Source: Nocardia carnea
GTDB taxonomy: Bacteria; Actinomycetota; Actinomycetes; Mycobacteriales; Mycobacteriaceae
Direction: 5' to 3'
Assembly (NCBI RefSeq): GCF_029868325.1
Contig: NZ_JARWNW010000039.1
Location: forward strand, 1-36,095
Length of the DNA: 36,095 nt
Shown: positions 16,407 through 24,176 of the stretch, piece by piece
Position numbering within the stretch: position 1 is the first letter of the stretch
Layout: each line of letters opens with the position of its first letter
The notes under the pieces: generated by a model
Seen by the model: the letters and a program-made list of their open reading frames with translations, nothing else
The model's database searches: none
What the model was told of the DNA's origin: nothing
Position numbers and translations under genes: made by a program

Positions 16407-17804
16407 TCACGCGCCGTACACCGCTGTGCCCTCGTCATCGGAATCCTTGGCCACCCGGCGCGCCAGATACAGGGATTCCAGGGCGAATTCGACCGCGGCC
16501 GCGATCCGCGCGGGCGCCTCCCCGGCGTCCACGCCGAGCCGGACGGCCACCTCGTGCAGCACCGGCAGCTCCGGCAGTCCCGCCAGTACCTGGGCCCCGG
16601 GCACCCGCTCGCCGGTGGTCACCAGATGTCCCTGTTCCACAGCTTCCGCAAGCGGTTGCAGATCCAGCCCACCCAGCCGCGTCCGTGCGGTCTCGGCGAA
16701 GGCGCGCCGCAGCATATGGGTGAGATGCTCCTGTTCCCGCCCCTCCTCACCGGATTCGAATTCCAGTTTGCCGCGCAGGACGGCCGGTACCGATTCCAGA
16801 TCGACCGGCCGGGCGACGGCCGGATTCTCCCCGGTGAGCGCGGCCCGGCGCAGCGCCGCCGCGGCCACCGTTTCGGCCGCCGCGACCGCGAAACGCGCCG
16901 ATACCCCCGAGCGTTGATCGATGGCCGGCGATTCCCGCAACCGCCGCACGAACCGGGCCAGCACCTCGATCAGCGGATCGCCCACCTCGGCGACCAGTTC
17001 GGCTTCCTGCCGCACCAGCGCCATCTCGGCGGGCACGGTCAGCGGGTAATGGGTGCGGATCTCCGCACCGAAACGGTCTTTCAGCGGGGTGATGATCCGG
17101 CCGCGGTTCGTGTAGTCCTCCGGGTTGGCCGTGGCCACCAGCAGCACATCCAGCGGCAACCGCAGCGTATAACCGCGGACCTGGATATCGCGCTCCTCCA
17201 TGACATTCAACAGCGCGACCTGGATTCGCTCGGCCAGATCCGGTAGTTCGTTCACGGCGACGATGCCCCGATGTGCCCGCGGCACCAGCCCGAAATGGAT
17301 GGTCTCCGGATCACCGAGACTGCGCCCCTGGGCCACCTTCACCGGGTCCACATCGCCGATCAGGTCCCCCACGGACGTATCCGGGGTGGCGAGTTTCTCC
17401 GCGTACCGCTGCGACCTGTGCCGCCAGGTGACCGGCAGATCGTCGACGAGTTCGGCCGCCAGCCGCAACCCCTGCGGACTGATCGGTTCGAGTGGATGTT
17501 CGCCCAGTTCCAGCCCCTCGATCACCGGGGTCCATTCGTCGAGCAATCCGAGCAGCGTCCGCAGCAGCCGGGTCTTGCCCTGCCCGCGCTCCCCCAGCAG
17601 CACCACATCGTGACCGGCCAGCAGCGCCCGCTCCAGTTGCGGCAGCACGGTCCGCTCGAATCCCACGATCCCCGGCCACGGATCCTCCCCCGAGCCCAGC
17701 CGGGCCAGCAGGTTGTCCCGGATCTCGGCCTTCACACTCCGCGGCGCATACCCGGCCGCCCGCAACGCGCCCGCGGTGGCGGGCAGGTCTGTTGGCACAG
17801 TCAC
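16407..17804 (-). CDS. MoxR/Mg-chelatase-like AAA+ ATPase (Rv0958-like)
   Basis: The 465-residue protein is a AAA+ ATPase. Walker A is GERGQGKT (residues 71-78). Walker B reads IVAVNE (181-186), with Asn where most family members have Asp. Sensor 1 is the Asn of ATANPEDY (N227), and an Arg finger candidate is R244 in LKDRFG. The sequence TPDTSVGDLIGDVDPVKVAQGRSLGDPETIHFGLVPRAHRG is the helix-2 insert region typical of chelatase-like and MoxR ATPases. It likely assembles as a ring and drives the VWA partner encoded next. The GTG start has TAGCGT 7 nt upstream, so the transcript may be leaderless; GTG 17798 with GAGGTGA upstream is an alternative. Confidence 0.9.
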   Translation of the reverse strand: MTVPTDLPATAGALRAAGYAPRSVKAEIRDNLLARLGSGEDPWPGIVGFERTVLPQLERALLAGHDVVLLGERGQGKTRLLRTLLGLLDEWTPVIEGLELGEHPLEPISPQGLRLAAELVDDLPVTWRHRSQRYAEKLATPDTSVGDLIGDVDPVKVAQGRSLGDPETIHFGLVPRAHRGIVAVNELPDLAERIQVALLNVMEERDIQVRGYTLRLPLDVLLVATANPEDYTNRGRIITPLKDRFGAEIRTHYPLTVPAEMALVRQEAELVAEVGDPLIEVLARFVRRLRESPAIDQRSGVSARFAVAAAETVAAAALRRAALTGENPAVARPVDLESVPAVLRGKLEFESGEEGREQEHLTHMLRRAFAETARTRLGGLDLQPLAEAVEQGHLVTTGERVPGAQVLAGLPELPVLHEVAVRLGVDAGEAPARIAAAVEFALESLYLARRVAKDSDDEGTAVYGA

Positions 17805-17811
17805 CTCACCG

Positions 17812-17840
17812 ACGCTACGACGATTTCCGTCATCGGTCGA
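17812..17840 (-). promoter_or_regulatory. promoter of the AAA-VWA-F420 operon (leaderless type)
   Basis: On the minus strand TCGACC (17840-17835) and TAGCGT (17817-17812) are 17 nt apart, and TAGCGT ends 7 nt before GTG 17804. Confidence 0.4.
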
Positions 17841-18062
17841 CAGCTGGGCGATCACCGCCACTGCCGGGACCCGTTTCCGAGCGAGACCTGTCCATGCACC
17901 AGATAGGCGCTCGCGCCCTGTGCGCAGCATTTCGGCCGGCGATTCGGTGCAGGCAGCCCCGCCTGAGCGGGCCGGTATCGCTGCTTTGCGATTCGTCGGT
18001 GCGAGCGGCCCGCCCCATCGGGTGTCTCTCGCCCGATGTGCCGGCGCGCGGTTCGATCCCGA

Positions 18063-19145
18063 TCAGCGGTTCGGCAGCGGAGCGCCATCTCCGCCGCCTC
18101 GGTCACCGCCCGCTCCGTGCGCAACGGCCTCGGTCCAGAGCCGCCGCAGGATGGTCGCGGCCGGGTCCGCGGATGTCGAGCGGTAGCCGGTGCCGGCCCA
18201 CAGCGCCATATCCGCCGGCGCGTTCCGCTCGGCCGCGGCCGCACGAACCGGGCTGGTGAGGTGATGGACCTGGGGGTACGCCGCGGGCGCGGCCGCGTCG
18301 TAGGTGGCGATGAATTCGTTGGCCAGTCCGCGGGCAGGTCGTCCGGAGAACGCGCGGGTCACGACCGTGCGGGTGAACCGTGGATCGCCGAGAGCATCCT
18401 TGTATGCCATTTTCGCCCCCGACTCCGGGCTCCGCAGGAACGCGGTACCGAGCTGTACGGCCACCGCGCCGCGGGCGAGCAGTTCCGCGATCCGGGCGCC
18501 GTCACCGATTCCCCCGGCCGCCACCACCGGCAGCGGGCACCGCGCCGTGATCTCGTCGAGCAGGGCCGGCAGGGGCGTAGTTTCCGGCTCGTCCTCGACC
18601 CGGAACGTCCCCCGATGCCCGCCGCCCTCCGGGCCCTGAACGCACAGCGCCCCGACCCCCAGATCCGTCGCGGCGCGCGCCTCCCCAGGGTTGGTCACCG
18701 TAGCGATCACCGTGCATCCCGCCTCGCGGAGCCGCCGGACGATATCTGCCGGCGGCAGGCCGAACGTCAGCGAAACCACGGGGACCTGCTGTTCGATCAG
18801 CAGATCGACCTTCGCCGCGAACCAGTCGTCGTCCTGCTCCCGGATGGGCGGCAGTTCGATCCCGTACCGCTGGGCGGCCGCACGTAACCGGTCGCGGTAT
18901 TCGTGGACGGCGGCGGCATCGTAATCGGGCTGCTGTGGGACGAACAGGTTCACCCCGAACGGTACCTCCGTGCGGTCCCGCACCTCCCGGATCTGTTCGC
19001 CCAGCGCCTCCGGGGTCTTGTAGCCACCCGCCAGGAAACCGAGACCGCCGGCTTCGCCGACACTCACCACCAGGTCGGGCGTGGACGGACCACCCGCCAT
19101 CGGCGCCGCGATGATCGGAACGGAGAGGTTCGCGAGATCGAACAC
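18063..19145 (-). CDS. nitronate monooxygenase (FMN, 2-nitropropane dioxygenase family)
   Basis: This enzyme oxidises alkyl nitronates with FMN and oxygen, protecting the cell from toxins such as propionate 3-nitronate. The predicted protein has 360 residues in a TIM barrel. SVPIIAAPMAGGPSTPDLV at residues 8-26, GFLAGGYKTPEAL, VPFGVNLFVP, and GPEGGGHRGTF with the conserved catalytic His177 are family hallmarks. Phosphate binding is by VVAAGGIGDG and AVQLGTAFLRSPESG. The GTG start has AAGGTGG close upstream. No nitro-compound genes lie nearby; the next gene downstream is the convergence-free AAA operon promoter 258 nt away. The enzyme could act on a different nitro or enone substrate. Confidence 0.92.
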   Translation of the reverse strand: MFDLANLSVPIIAAPMAGGPSTPDLVVSVGEAGGLGFLAGGYKTPEALGEQIREVRDRTEVPFGVNLFVPQQPDYDAAAVHEYRDRLRAAAQRYGIELPPIREQDDDWFAAKVDLLIEQQVPVVSLTFGLPPADIVRRLREAGCTVIATVTNPGEARAATDLGVGALCVQGPEGGGHRGTFRVEDEPETTPLPALLDEITARCPLPVVAAGGIGDGARIAELLARGAVAVQLGTAFLRSPESGAKMAYKDALGDPRFTRTVVTRAFSGRPARGLANEFIATYDAAAPAAYPQVHHLTSPVRAAAAERNAPADMALWAGTGYRSTSADPAATILRRLWTEAVAHGAGGDRGGGDGAPLPNR

Positions 19146-19285
19146 GATCCACCTTTCTGCGCTGGTCGGATTCGGTTCCGAGGTTACCCAGTCCGGTCGC
19201 GGAGGCCGGAGACCGCACAGCGGGCGGCCCGCCACCGCCGTACAGCCTGGTGACGACGACGGCGGCGAGCTACCGAACCTGCGGC

Positions 19286-20092
19286 TCAGTAACGATCCTT
19301 GTGCTCGGTCACCCAGTCGGCGAAGGTTCGCGCGGGCCGCCCCAGGAGCCGTTCGACGGTGCCGTCCGGAATCCGCGCCTCCGCCGGCGGATCCGCATGC
19401 CATCCGACGACATACTCGGCATCGGCACGGGAGACCCCTTCGCGCAGCATTCTTCCGACGGCCGCCTCGCCGCCGATCTGCTGGAAAGCGATATGCCGGC
19501 CCAGTGCGGCGGAAAGGATATCCACCCGCGTACTCGTGGTCAGCGCCTCCGGCCCGTTCAGGTTGTATGCGCGGCCCGCATGCCCTTCTTCGGTGAGAGC
19601 GAGGGCGGCCACCGCACCGAGGTCGCCTTCGTGCACGACCGCACTCGGCAGGTCGAACGGCTCGCGTACCACCCCCTCCCCGCGGATGGACTCCCGCCAG
19701 GTCAGCGCATTCGACATGAACTCCTGGGGTTCGAGCCGGGTCCAGGCCACACCGGATTCCGCGACCGCGGTTTCGGCGGGTCCGACGTATCCACCCCACA
19801 GGATGGTGATCCGCTCGACCCCCGCGGCAACAGCCCGTCGCACCAGTTCCGGCCCGGTCTCGGCTACTCCGGCGGTCACGGTGATATGCAACCCGGTGAC
19901 ACCGTCCAATGCGGCTTCCAGCGTGCCCGGCTCGGTGTGGGTGCCGGCCACGATTTCCACCCCTGACGGCAGCAGCGCTGCTGCCCGCTGCGTATCCCGC
20001 GTCAGCGCCCGAACCGGCTGCCCGCGCCCCAGCAGCTCGGCCACCACATGCCGTCCCGTATTTCCCGTTGCGCCCGTTACCAATATCGTCAC
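19286..20092 (-). CDS. NmrA-like NAD(P)-binding reductase (atypical SDR)
   Basis: The predicted protein has 268 residues. The Rossmann motif is MTILVTGATGNTGRHVV (GATGNTG near residue 7), followed by VRALTRD, where the Arg after the second strand suggests NADPH. EVVAG-like EIVAGTHTEP, then VAWTRLEPQEFMSNAL and YNLNGPEALT, match the NmrA/QOR2 group, members of which reduce quinones or sense redox state. The classic SDR Tyr-x3-Lys is not seen. The GTG start is set by AAGGGAG 8 nt upstream. A promoter of MerR type with a perfect palindrome in a 19-bp spacer lies directly upstream, so the gene is probably switched on by a stress or drug signal; the regulator itself is not in the window. Confidence 0.88.
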   Translation of the reverse strand: MTILVTGATGNTGRHVVAELLGRGQPVRALTRDTQRAAALLPSGVEIVAGTHTEPGTLEAALDGVTGLHITVTAGVAETGPELVRRAVAAGVERITILWGGYVGPAETAVAESGVAWTRLEPQEFMSNALTWRESIRGEGVVREPFDLPSAVVHEGDLGAVAALALTEEGHAGRAYNLNGPEALTTSTRVDILSAALGRHIAFQQIGGEAAVGRMLREGVSRADAEYVVGWHADPPAEARIPDGTVERLLGRPARTFADWVTEHKDRY

Positions 20093-20114
20093 TGTGAGCT
20101 CCCTTCCACCGGGA

Positions 20115-20145
20115 ACGCTAAGACCTGAACATAAGTTCAGGTCAA
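20115..20145 (-). promoter_or_regulatory. MerR-type promoter and operator of the NmrA-like gene
   Basis: On the minus strand, TTGACC (20145-20140) and TAGCGT (20120-20115) are separated by 19 bp, the long spacer typical of MerR-activated promoters. A perfect inverted repeat, arms GACCTGAAC (20122-20130) and GTTCAGGTC (20135-20143) around ATAA, fills the spacer. No MerR gene is seen nearby. Confidence 0.65.
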
Positions 20146-20197
20146 CCCGGCGGCGGCACCGGTTGAGCGTCCGAGTACGGGCAGGCAGGCTCGAACC

Positions 20198-20476
20198 ATG
20201 GCGAGCCTACGACCGATCGAACGCAACGAATGGGTGCGAGCCGAATGGTTCGAGCACTACCGGCATCGTCGGCCCACATATTGTGCGATGACAGTCGACC
20301 TGGATGTATCCGCTCTCGTACAGAACGCCCGCGCCGCCGGTCGCAAAAACTATCCTGCGCAGATTTGGGCTTTGGCCACGGTGGTCAACCGGTCGGCTGA
20401 GCCCACGACACTTGCCGGCGTTTCACTTCGCCCGGGTCACGACGAAACGAACGGCCAGTCGTCGGGGTGGCGGTAG
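20198..20476 (+). pseudogene. truncated CatA-like chloramphenicol acetyltransferase remnant
   Basis: The first ~68 codons resemble the N-terminus of type-A chloramphenicol acetyltransferases and relatives: RNEWVRAEWFEHYRHRRPTY, then CAMTVDLDVSALVQNARAAGRKNYPAQIWALATVVNR, which corresponds to the conserved first helix and strands. Such enzymes are about 215 residues long; here the likeness stops near 20405 and a stop follows at 20476. The catalytic HHxxxDG motif, which lies near the C-terminus, is absent, so the remnant cannot acetylate. The tail overlaps the 3' end of the gene on the other strand. This looks like a deletion that removed the rest of the gene. Confidence 0.7.
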
Positions 20477-20847
20477 GGCACAGCGACGATCTGTACCGCG
20501 TCCTCGTGGACTATCCGCCCTGGGCGGGCCGTACGCAGCTCGACCCACCCGACTCCGGAGCGGTCGAGTAGGCGCAGGTAGCCGCGGGTCGCCTCGAGCA
20601 GGCTCGACGCATCACCCTTGAACCATGCTCGGGCGCCTGGATTCGTTTGCGGGTCATAGCAATCGGGCGTGCTGCCGGTCGGGTCCGGATAGGCGGCGTT
20701 CATATACGCGTTCGCCGCTCGTAGCCATTCACCGTCGGCGGGGCCGAGTAAACCGGTGCGGGCGAGGCCGTTCGCCATGGCGAAAACGCCCGGATATCGC
20801 CCGTGGCGGTTGGGAACTGCACTCTGGAAGCGGATGTACTCCGGCAT
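20437..20847 (-). CDS. hypothetical protein, third gene behind the aldo/keto reductase
   Basis: I do not recognise a characterised family. The predicted protein has 136 residues and no membrane segment. It begins MPEYIRFQSAVPNRHGRYPGVF, then NGLARTGLLGPADGEWLRAANAYMNAAYPDPT, and later ARAWFKGDASSLLEATRGYLRLLDRSGVGWVELRT, which looks like a compact soluble domain; I recall similar short proteins in streptomycetes. TAGGGT lies exactly 7 nt before the ATG, fitting a leaderless start; the frame is open to 20889. It follows the luciferase-like gene by 54 nt on the same strand. Confidence 0.7.
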   Translation of the reverse strand: MPEYIRFQSAVPNRHGRYPGVFAMANGLARTGLLGPADGEWLRAANAYMNAAYPDPTGSTPDCYDPQTNPGARAWFKGDASSLLEATRGYLRLLDRSGVGWVELRTARPGRIVHEDAVQIVAVPYRHPDDWPFVSS

Positions 20848-20901
20848 CGCAAGAACCCTAGCGCCGGGACCGCCGGACCAAAAGCGCACGCCGGGCCGCG
20901 A

Positions 20902-21774
20902 TTACGACGACGGCGCGATGAGTTCGTCGGCCACCCATTGCGCAACGCCGACCGGATACGGTGAGTCCAGGCCGAGGACGAAATGCCGGATTCCTGCCTC
21001 GAAGGCTTCGGCTATCGCATCGCGGGTGGCGCCGGGCCGGTCGTAGGAGACCGGCAGGAAAGTCGACCGGACGATCGAGGCGGGGTCGCGGCCGATATCG
21101 GCGCAGTAGCGGTCCAGCAAGGCCCCACGCTCCACGATATCGGCGGTATCACCGCCCGGGATGTTCCACAGGTCGGCATGTTCGGCGATCACCCGCAGCA
21201 CCGCGTCCGAGCGACCGCCGATCATGATCGGCGGGTACGGCCGCTGAACCGGTTTGGGATTGCCGAACGCACCGGCCAGCCGGAGGTGTTCGCCCTGGAA
21301 ATCGAACGGTTCGGGTTCGGTCCACAGCCGCCGGATCACCGTGCAGGCTTCGTCGAGGTTCTGCACCGAACTGCCGAAACCGTGATACGGCAGGCCGTGC
21401 GCATCGTATTCGCGGCGGGCTATCGGCAGGCCGGGCCGGGAGCCCGCGCCGATCCCGAAATCGAGCCGGCCACCCGAGACGATATCGACGGTGGTGGCGA
21501 TCTTGGCCAGCATCGCCGGGGGCCGGAAGCGGTTACTGGTCACGAGCAGCCCGAGCCGCAAGCGGTGGGTTTGTGCAGCGAGGGCGGAAAGCAGGGACCA
21601 GCCTTCGAAGATCGGCCCCGTCATATCGCCCGCGATCGGGAAGAGATGGTCGAACAGCCAGGCGTGCCGGATTTCCGGGAGAGCGTCGGCCTCCTGCCAG
21701 ACGCGCACAATATCCTGGTAGTCGACCTGCATGGGTGCGGTCATGATGCCGAAGCTCGGCGCTGTGTGCGGCAT
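20902..21774 (-). CDS. luciferase-like (LLM) flavin/F420-dependent oxidoreductase
   Basis: The predicted protein has 290 residues and the TIM-barrel pattern of the bacterial luciferase family. Visible motifs include HAWLFDHLFPI, LAAQTHRLRLGLLVTSNRFRPPAMLAKIATTVDIVSGGRLDFGIGAG (the conserved strand-helix core), GNPKPVQRPYPPIMIGGRSDAVLRVIAEHADLWN and a C-terminal GIRHFVLGL. In mycolata most such enzymes use reduced F420 rather than FMNH2, which is likely but not shown here. Substrate unknown. A GGAAGGA precedes the ATG by about 9 nt. It lies 48 nt behind the aldo/keto reductase gene and is probably cotranscribed with it under the TetR regulator. Confidence 0.9.
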   Translation of the reverse strand: MPHTAPSFGIMTAPMQVDYQDIVRVWQEADALPEIRHAWLFDHLFPIAGDMTGPIFEGWSLLSALAAQTHRLRLGLLVTSNRFRPPAMLAKIATTVDIVSGGRLDFGIGAGSRPGLPIARREYDAHGLPYHGFGSSVQNLDEACTVIRRLWTEPEPFDFQGEHLRLAGAFGNPKPVQRPYPPIMIGGRSDAVLRVIAEHADLWNIPGGDTADIVERGALLDRYCADIGRDPASIVRSTFLPVSYDRPGATRDAIAEAFEAGIRHFVLGLDSPYPVGVAQWVADELIAPSS

Positions 21775-21822
21775 GTGATCAGTCCTTCCGGCAGCGCACA
21801 GAGACGGGTCGAAGTGCGGAGT

Positions 21823-22842
21823 TCACCGGCGCCGCAGCGCCGGATCGAGCAATGCGGGTGGGGTATCGAATTTCTCGCCGGGGGCGAGGTCGGCACCGGG
21901 GGCGACGATGGTGTCGATCGCGTCGAGTACCTCGGTGGACAGCACGGTGTCTCCCGCCGCCAGCTGGGAATGCAGATGATCCAGGGTGCGCGGGCCGATG
22001 ATCGCACTGGTCACGCCCGGGTGGGCGGTGACGAAACCGAGCGCCAGCTGAATCATGGACAGGCCTGCCTCGTCGGCGAGAGCGGCCAGTTTCTCGACGG
22101 CATCCAGCTTCGCGCGGTTGGCGGGAATCGTGGTGTCGAAGCGGTCCGGGAGCATGGCCGACCGGCTGGTCGAGATCTCCCGGTCCGCCCGGATGGCGCC
22201 CGAGAGCCAGCCCGAGGCCAACGGACTCCACGCCAGTACCCCGAGCCCGTATTCCTCGGTGACGGGCAGTACGTGGGCCTCGATCCCCCGCTGCAGGATC
22301 GAGTAGGCGGGTTGTTCGGTGACGTAGCGGCCGAGGTGATTCTCCCGCGCTGCCCACTGCGCCTGGACGATCCGGTAGGCCGGGAAGGTGGAGGAACCGA
22401 AGTAGCGGATCTTTCCCGCGCGTTGCAGGTCGGTCAGCGCCGACAGGGTCTCCTCGTCGCTGGTGTCCGGATCCCACCGGTGCATCTGGTAGAGGTCGAT
22501 ATGGTCGACGTTCAGCCGGCGCAGGCTGTCGTCCACGGCCGTGCACAGCCAGCGTCGTGACCCGCCTCGATGGTTGCGTTCGTCGCCCATCGGCATGGTC
22601 GCTTTGGTGGCCAGCACGATATCGTCGCGGCGGCCGGCGATGGCCTTGCCGACCATCCGCTCCGATTCGCCCTGGCTGTACATATCCGCGGTGTCGATGA
22701 GGTTGATACCGCCGTCCAGCGCGACGTCGATCATGGCCGTGACCTCGTCCTCAGTCGTTTTCCCGAGACTCCCGAAATTCATGGCACCGAGTACGAGGGT
22801 GCTCACCTGCACGCCGGTCCGGCCCAAGCTGCGGTACTGCAT
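21823..22842 (-). CDS. aldo/keto reductase
   Basis: The 339-residue protein is an NADPH-dependent reductase of carbonyl compounds. The catalytic tetrad is in place: Asp and Tyr in NLIDTADMYSQGESE, Lys in DIVLATKA, and His in DHIDLYQMHRWDP. GAMNFGSLGK after the first strand and the NADP-binding TSAIIGPRTLDHLHSQLAA near the C-terminus complete the family pattern. The start ATG has GGAGG 8 nt upstream. It is divergent from a TetR regulator; two identical operator-like palindromes lie between them. It heads a probable three-gene unit with the LLM oxidoreductase and a hypothetical gene, suggesting detoxification of a small organic molecule. Confidence 0.93.
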   Translation of the reverse strand: MQYRSLGRTGVQVSTLVLGAMNFGSLGKTTEDEVTAMIDVALDGGINLIDTADMYSQGESERMVGKAIAGRRDDIVLATKATMPMGDERNHRGGSRRWLCTAVDDSLRRLNVDHIDLYQMHRWDPDTSDEETLSALTDLQRAGKIRYFGSSTFPAYRIVQAQWAARENHLGRYVTEQPAYSILQRGIEAHVLPVTEEYGLGVLAWSPLASGWLSGAIRADREISTSRSAMLPDRFDTTIPANRAKLDAVEKLAALADEAGLSMIQLALGFVTAHPGVTSAIIGPRTLDHLHSQLAAGDTVLSTEVLDAIDTIVAPGADLAPGEKFDTPPALLDPALRRR

Positions 22843-22911
22843 AGCTGTTCCTCCATTGAGAGTGGGGCGCGACCCGCTCGACTCCGCGGTGCGACCCTGG
22901 CATCCTGAAAG

Positions 22912-22926
22912 CGGAACGACGTTCCG
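22912..22926. promoter_or_regulatory. TetR operator copy 1
   Basis: CGGAAC-GAC-GTTCCG is a perfect 6-bp inverted repeat with a 3-bp centre, 70 nt upstream of the aldo/keto reductase start. Confidence 0.65.
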
Positions 22927-22938
22927 ATAACCAACATA

Positions 22939-22953
22939 CGGAACATTGTTCCG
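22939..22953. promoter_or_regulatory. TetR operator copy 2
   Basis: CGGAAC-ATT-GTTCCG has the same arms as copy 1 (extendable to ACGGAAC/GTTCCGT) and lies 27 bp from it, centre to centre, 34 nt before the TetR start. Two identical sites between divergent genes suggest repression of both. Confidence 0.65.
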
Positions 22954-22986
22954 TTTGCCAACCGGAAGGACGGAGGCCGCTGCCCA

Positions 22987-23568
22987 GTGACCGAAAACGA
23001 CACCACCGCACCGGCCCCACGAAAACGGGCCGATGCCCGCCGCAACGAGCAAACTCTGCTCGACGCCGCCGCCGCCGCATTCGTCGAATCCGGAGTCGGC
23101 GTACCCGTCCGCGATATCGCCGCCCGCGCCGGTGTCGGCGTCGGCACCATCTACCGCCACTTCCCCACCCGCGCCGACCTCATCGTCGCCGTCTACCGCC
23201 ACCAGGTGGAAGCCTGCGCCGAAGCGGGCCCCGAACTACTGGCCGAAGGTCCCACCCCGCACGCCGCCCTCACCCGCTGGATCGACCTCTTCGTCGACTT
23301 CCTGGTCACCAAACACGGTCTCGCCGAAGCACTCCAGTCCGACAACGCCGCCTTCGAATCCCTGCACACCTACTTCATCGACCGGCTGCTCCCGGTCTGC
23401 ACCGAACTGCTCGGCGCGGCCGTGGACGCCGGCGAGATCGTGGCCGATATCGAGCCCTACGAACTGATGCGCGGCATAGGCAACCTCTGTGTCGGCGCCG
23501 GCAGCGACCCCCGGTACCACGCACGGCGCATGGTCGGGCTGTTGATCAGGGGTCTGCGCACCCGCTAG
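22987..23568 (+). CDS. TetR-family transcriptional regulator
   Basis: The predicted protein has 193 residues. The N-terminal DNA-binding domain reads RRNEQTLLDAAAAAFVESGVGVPVRDIAARAGVGVGTIYRHFPTRADLIVAVY (about residues 18-70), with the recognition helix in GVGTIYRHFP. The C-terminal helical part (LTRWIDLFVDFLVTKHGLAEAL, then ELLGAAVDAGEIVADIEPYELMRGIGNLC) binds an inducer that cannot be predicted. The GTG has GGACGGAGG upstream. Divergent from the aldo/keto reductase operon, with two matching palindromes in the 144-nt gap, it probably controls both directions. Confidence 0.93.
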   Translation: MTENDTTAPAPRKRADARRNEQTLLDAAAAAFVESGVGVPVRDIAARAGVGVGTIYRHFPTRADLIVAVYRHQVEACAEAGPELLAEGPTPHAALTRWIDLFVDFLVTKHGLAEALQSDNAAFESLHTYFIDRLLPVCTELLGAAVDAGEIVADIEPYELMRGIGNLCVGAGSDPRYHARRMVGLLIRGLRTR

Positions 23569-23687
23569 CACTCGCCGGCGAGAGTGGTCAGGAATCGAGA
23601 AGCACTGGTCACCGCACTGTCATTAGCGTCGTCCTCATCGAGATCGCGGGGCACTACGCCGGACGCGAACCGGCCGAGGAGGACGAG

Positions 23688-24176
23688 ATGACCTGGAACG
23701 AACGAACCCGGCAGACGCATCGGGTGGTGGCGATCGTGTTCGTGGCGACCGTCGTCATCACAATTGCCGTGATGGCATTGCAGGGGCCGATCTGGTTCTC
23801 CTATCTCCCACTGCCCCCACTCGCCCTGCTCCTGTTCTCCGGCCTGTATCTGTACGTGTGGCCGTACATCGGCAGGCGGACAGCAGAGGCCGGGCCTCGC
23901 CGTCCTCGAGTCCGCGCGACCGGAGTGCGGGCGCTGCACCGGTGGGGGGCCGCTTTCTTCGTGCTGAGCATCGTCGTCACGACCGTCACCTTGGCGTTGC
24001 AGGGACCGATGTGGGTGTCCTACCTCCCACTGCTGCCACTCGCCGCCCTGCTGGTCTCCGGTCTGTACATGCTTGTGCGATCCCGCCCGGGCCGCCGCCG
24101 GCCGAGTCACCTCCCGGCCGGTGCCCGATCGACGGCCACGACAGCGATCACGAGCAACACCTGCCCGACCACATAG
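23688..24176 (+). CDS. small membrane protein with an internal duplication
   Basis: The predicted protein has 162 residues and two similar halves offset by 73 residues: HRVVAIVFV...LQGPIWFSYLPLPPLALLLFSGLY (11-54) and HRWGAAFFV...LQGPMWVSYLPLLPLAALLVSGLY (84-127). Each half has two hydrophobic segments, so four membrane spans in total, with an Arg-rich linker (RRTAEAGPRRPRVR) between. I know no named family for it. AGGAGG 6-8 nt upstream fixes the ATG. Its Thr/Ala-rich C-terminal 20 residues overlap, by 70 nt, the convergent YhhN-like gene and look poorly conserved. Confidence 0.75.
   Translation: MTWNERTRQTHRVVAIVFVATVVITIAVMALQGPIWFSYLPLPPLALLLFSGLYLYVWPYIGRRTAEAGPRRPRVRATGVRALHRWGAAFFVLSIVVTTVTLALQGPMWVSYLPLLPLAALLVSGLYMLVRSRPGRRRPSHLPAGARSTATTAITSNTCPTT

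Noticed and set aside
16379..16438. Upstream start of the VWA gene
   Set aside because: The ATG at 16378 has a good ribosome site and fits the 28-nt operon spacing.
23571..23582. CTCGCCGGCGAG palindrome after the TetR gene as a terminator
   Set aside because: There is no loop and no T-run; too weak to call.
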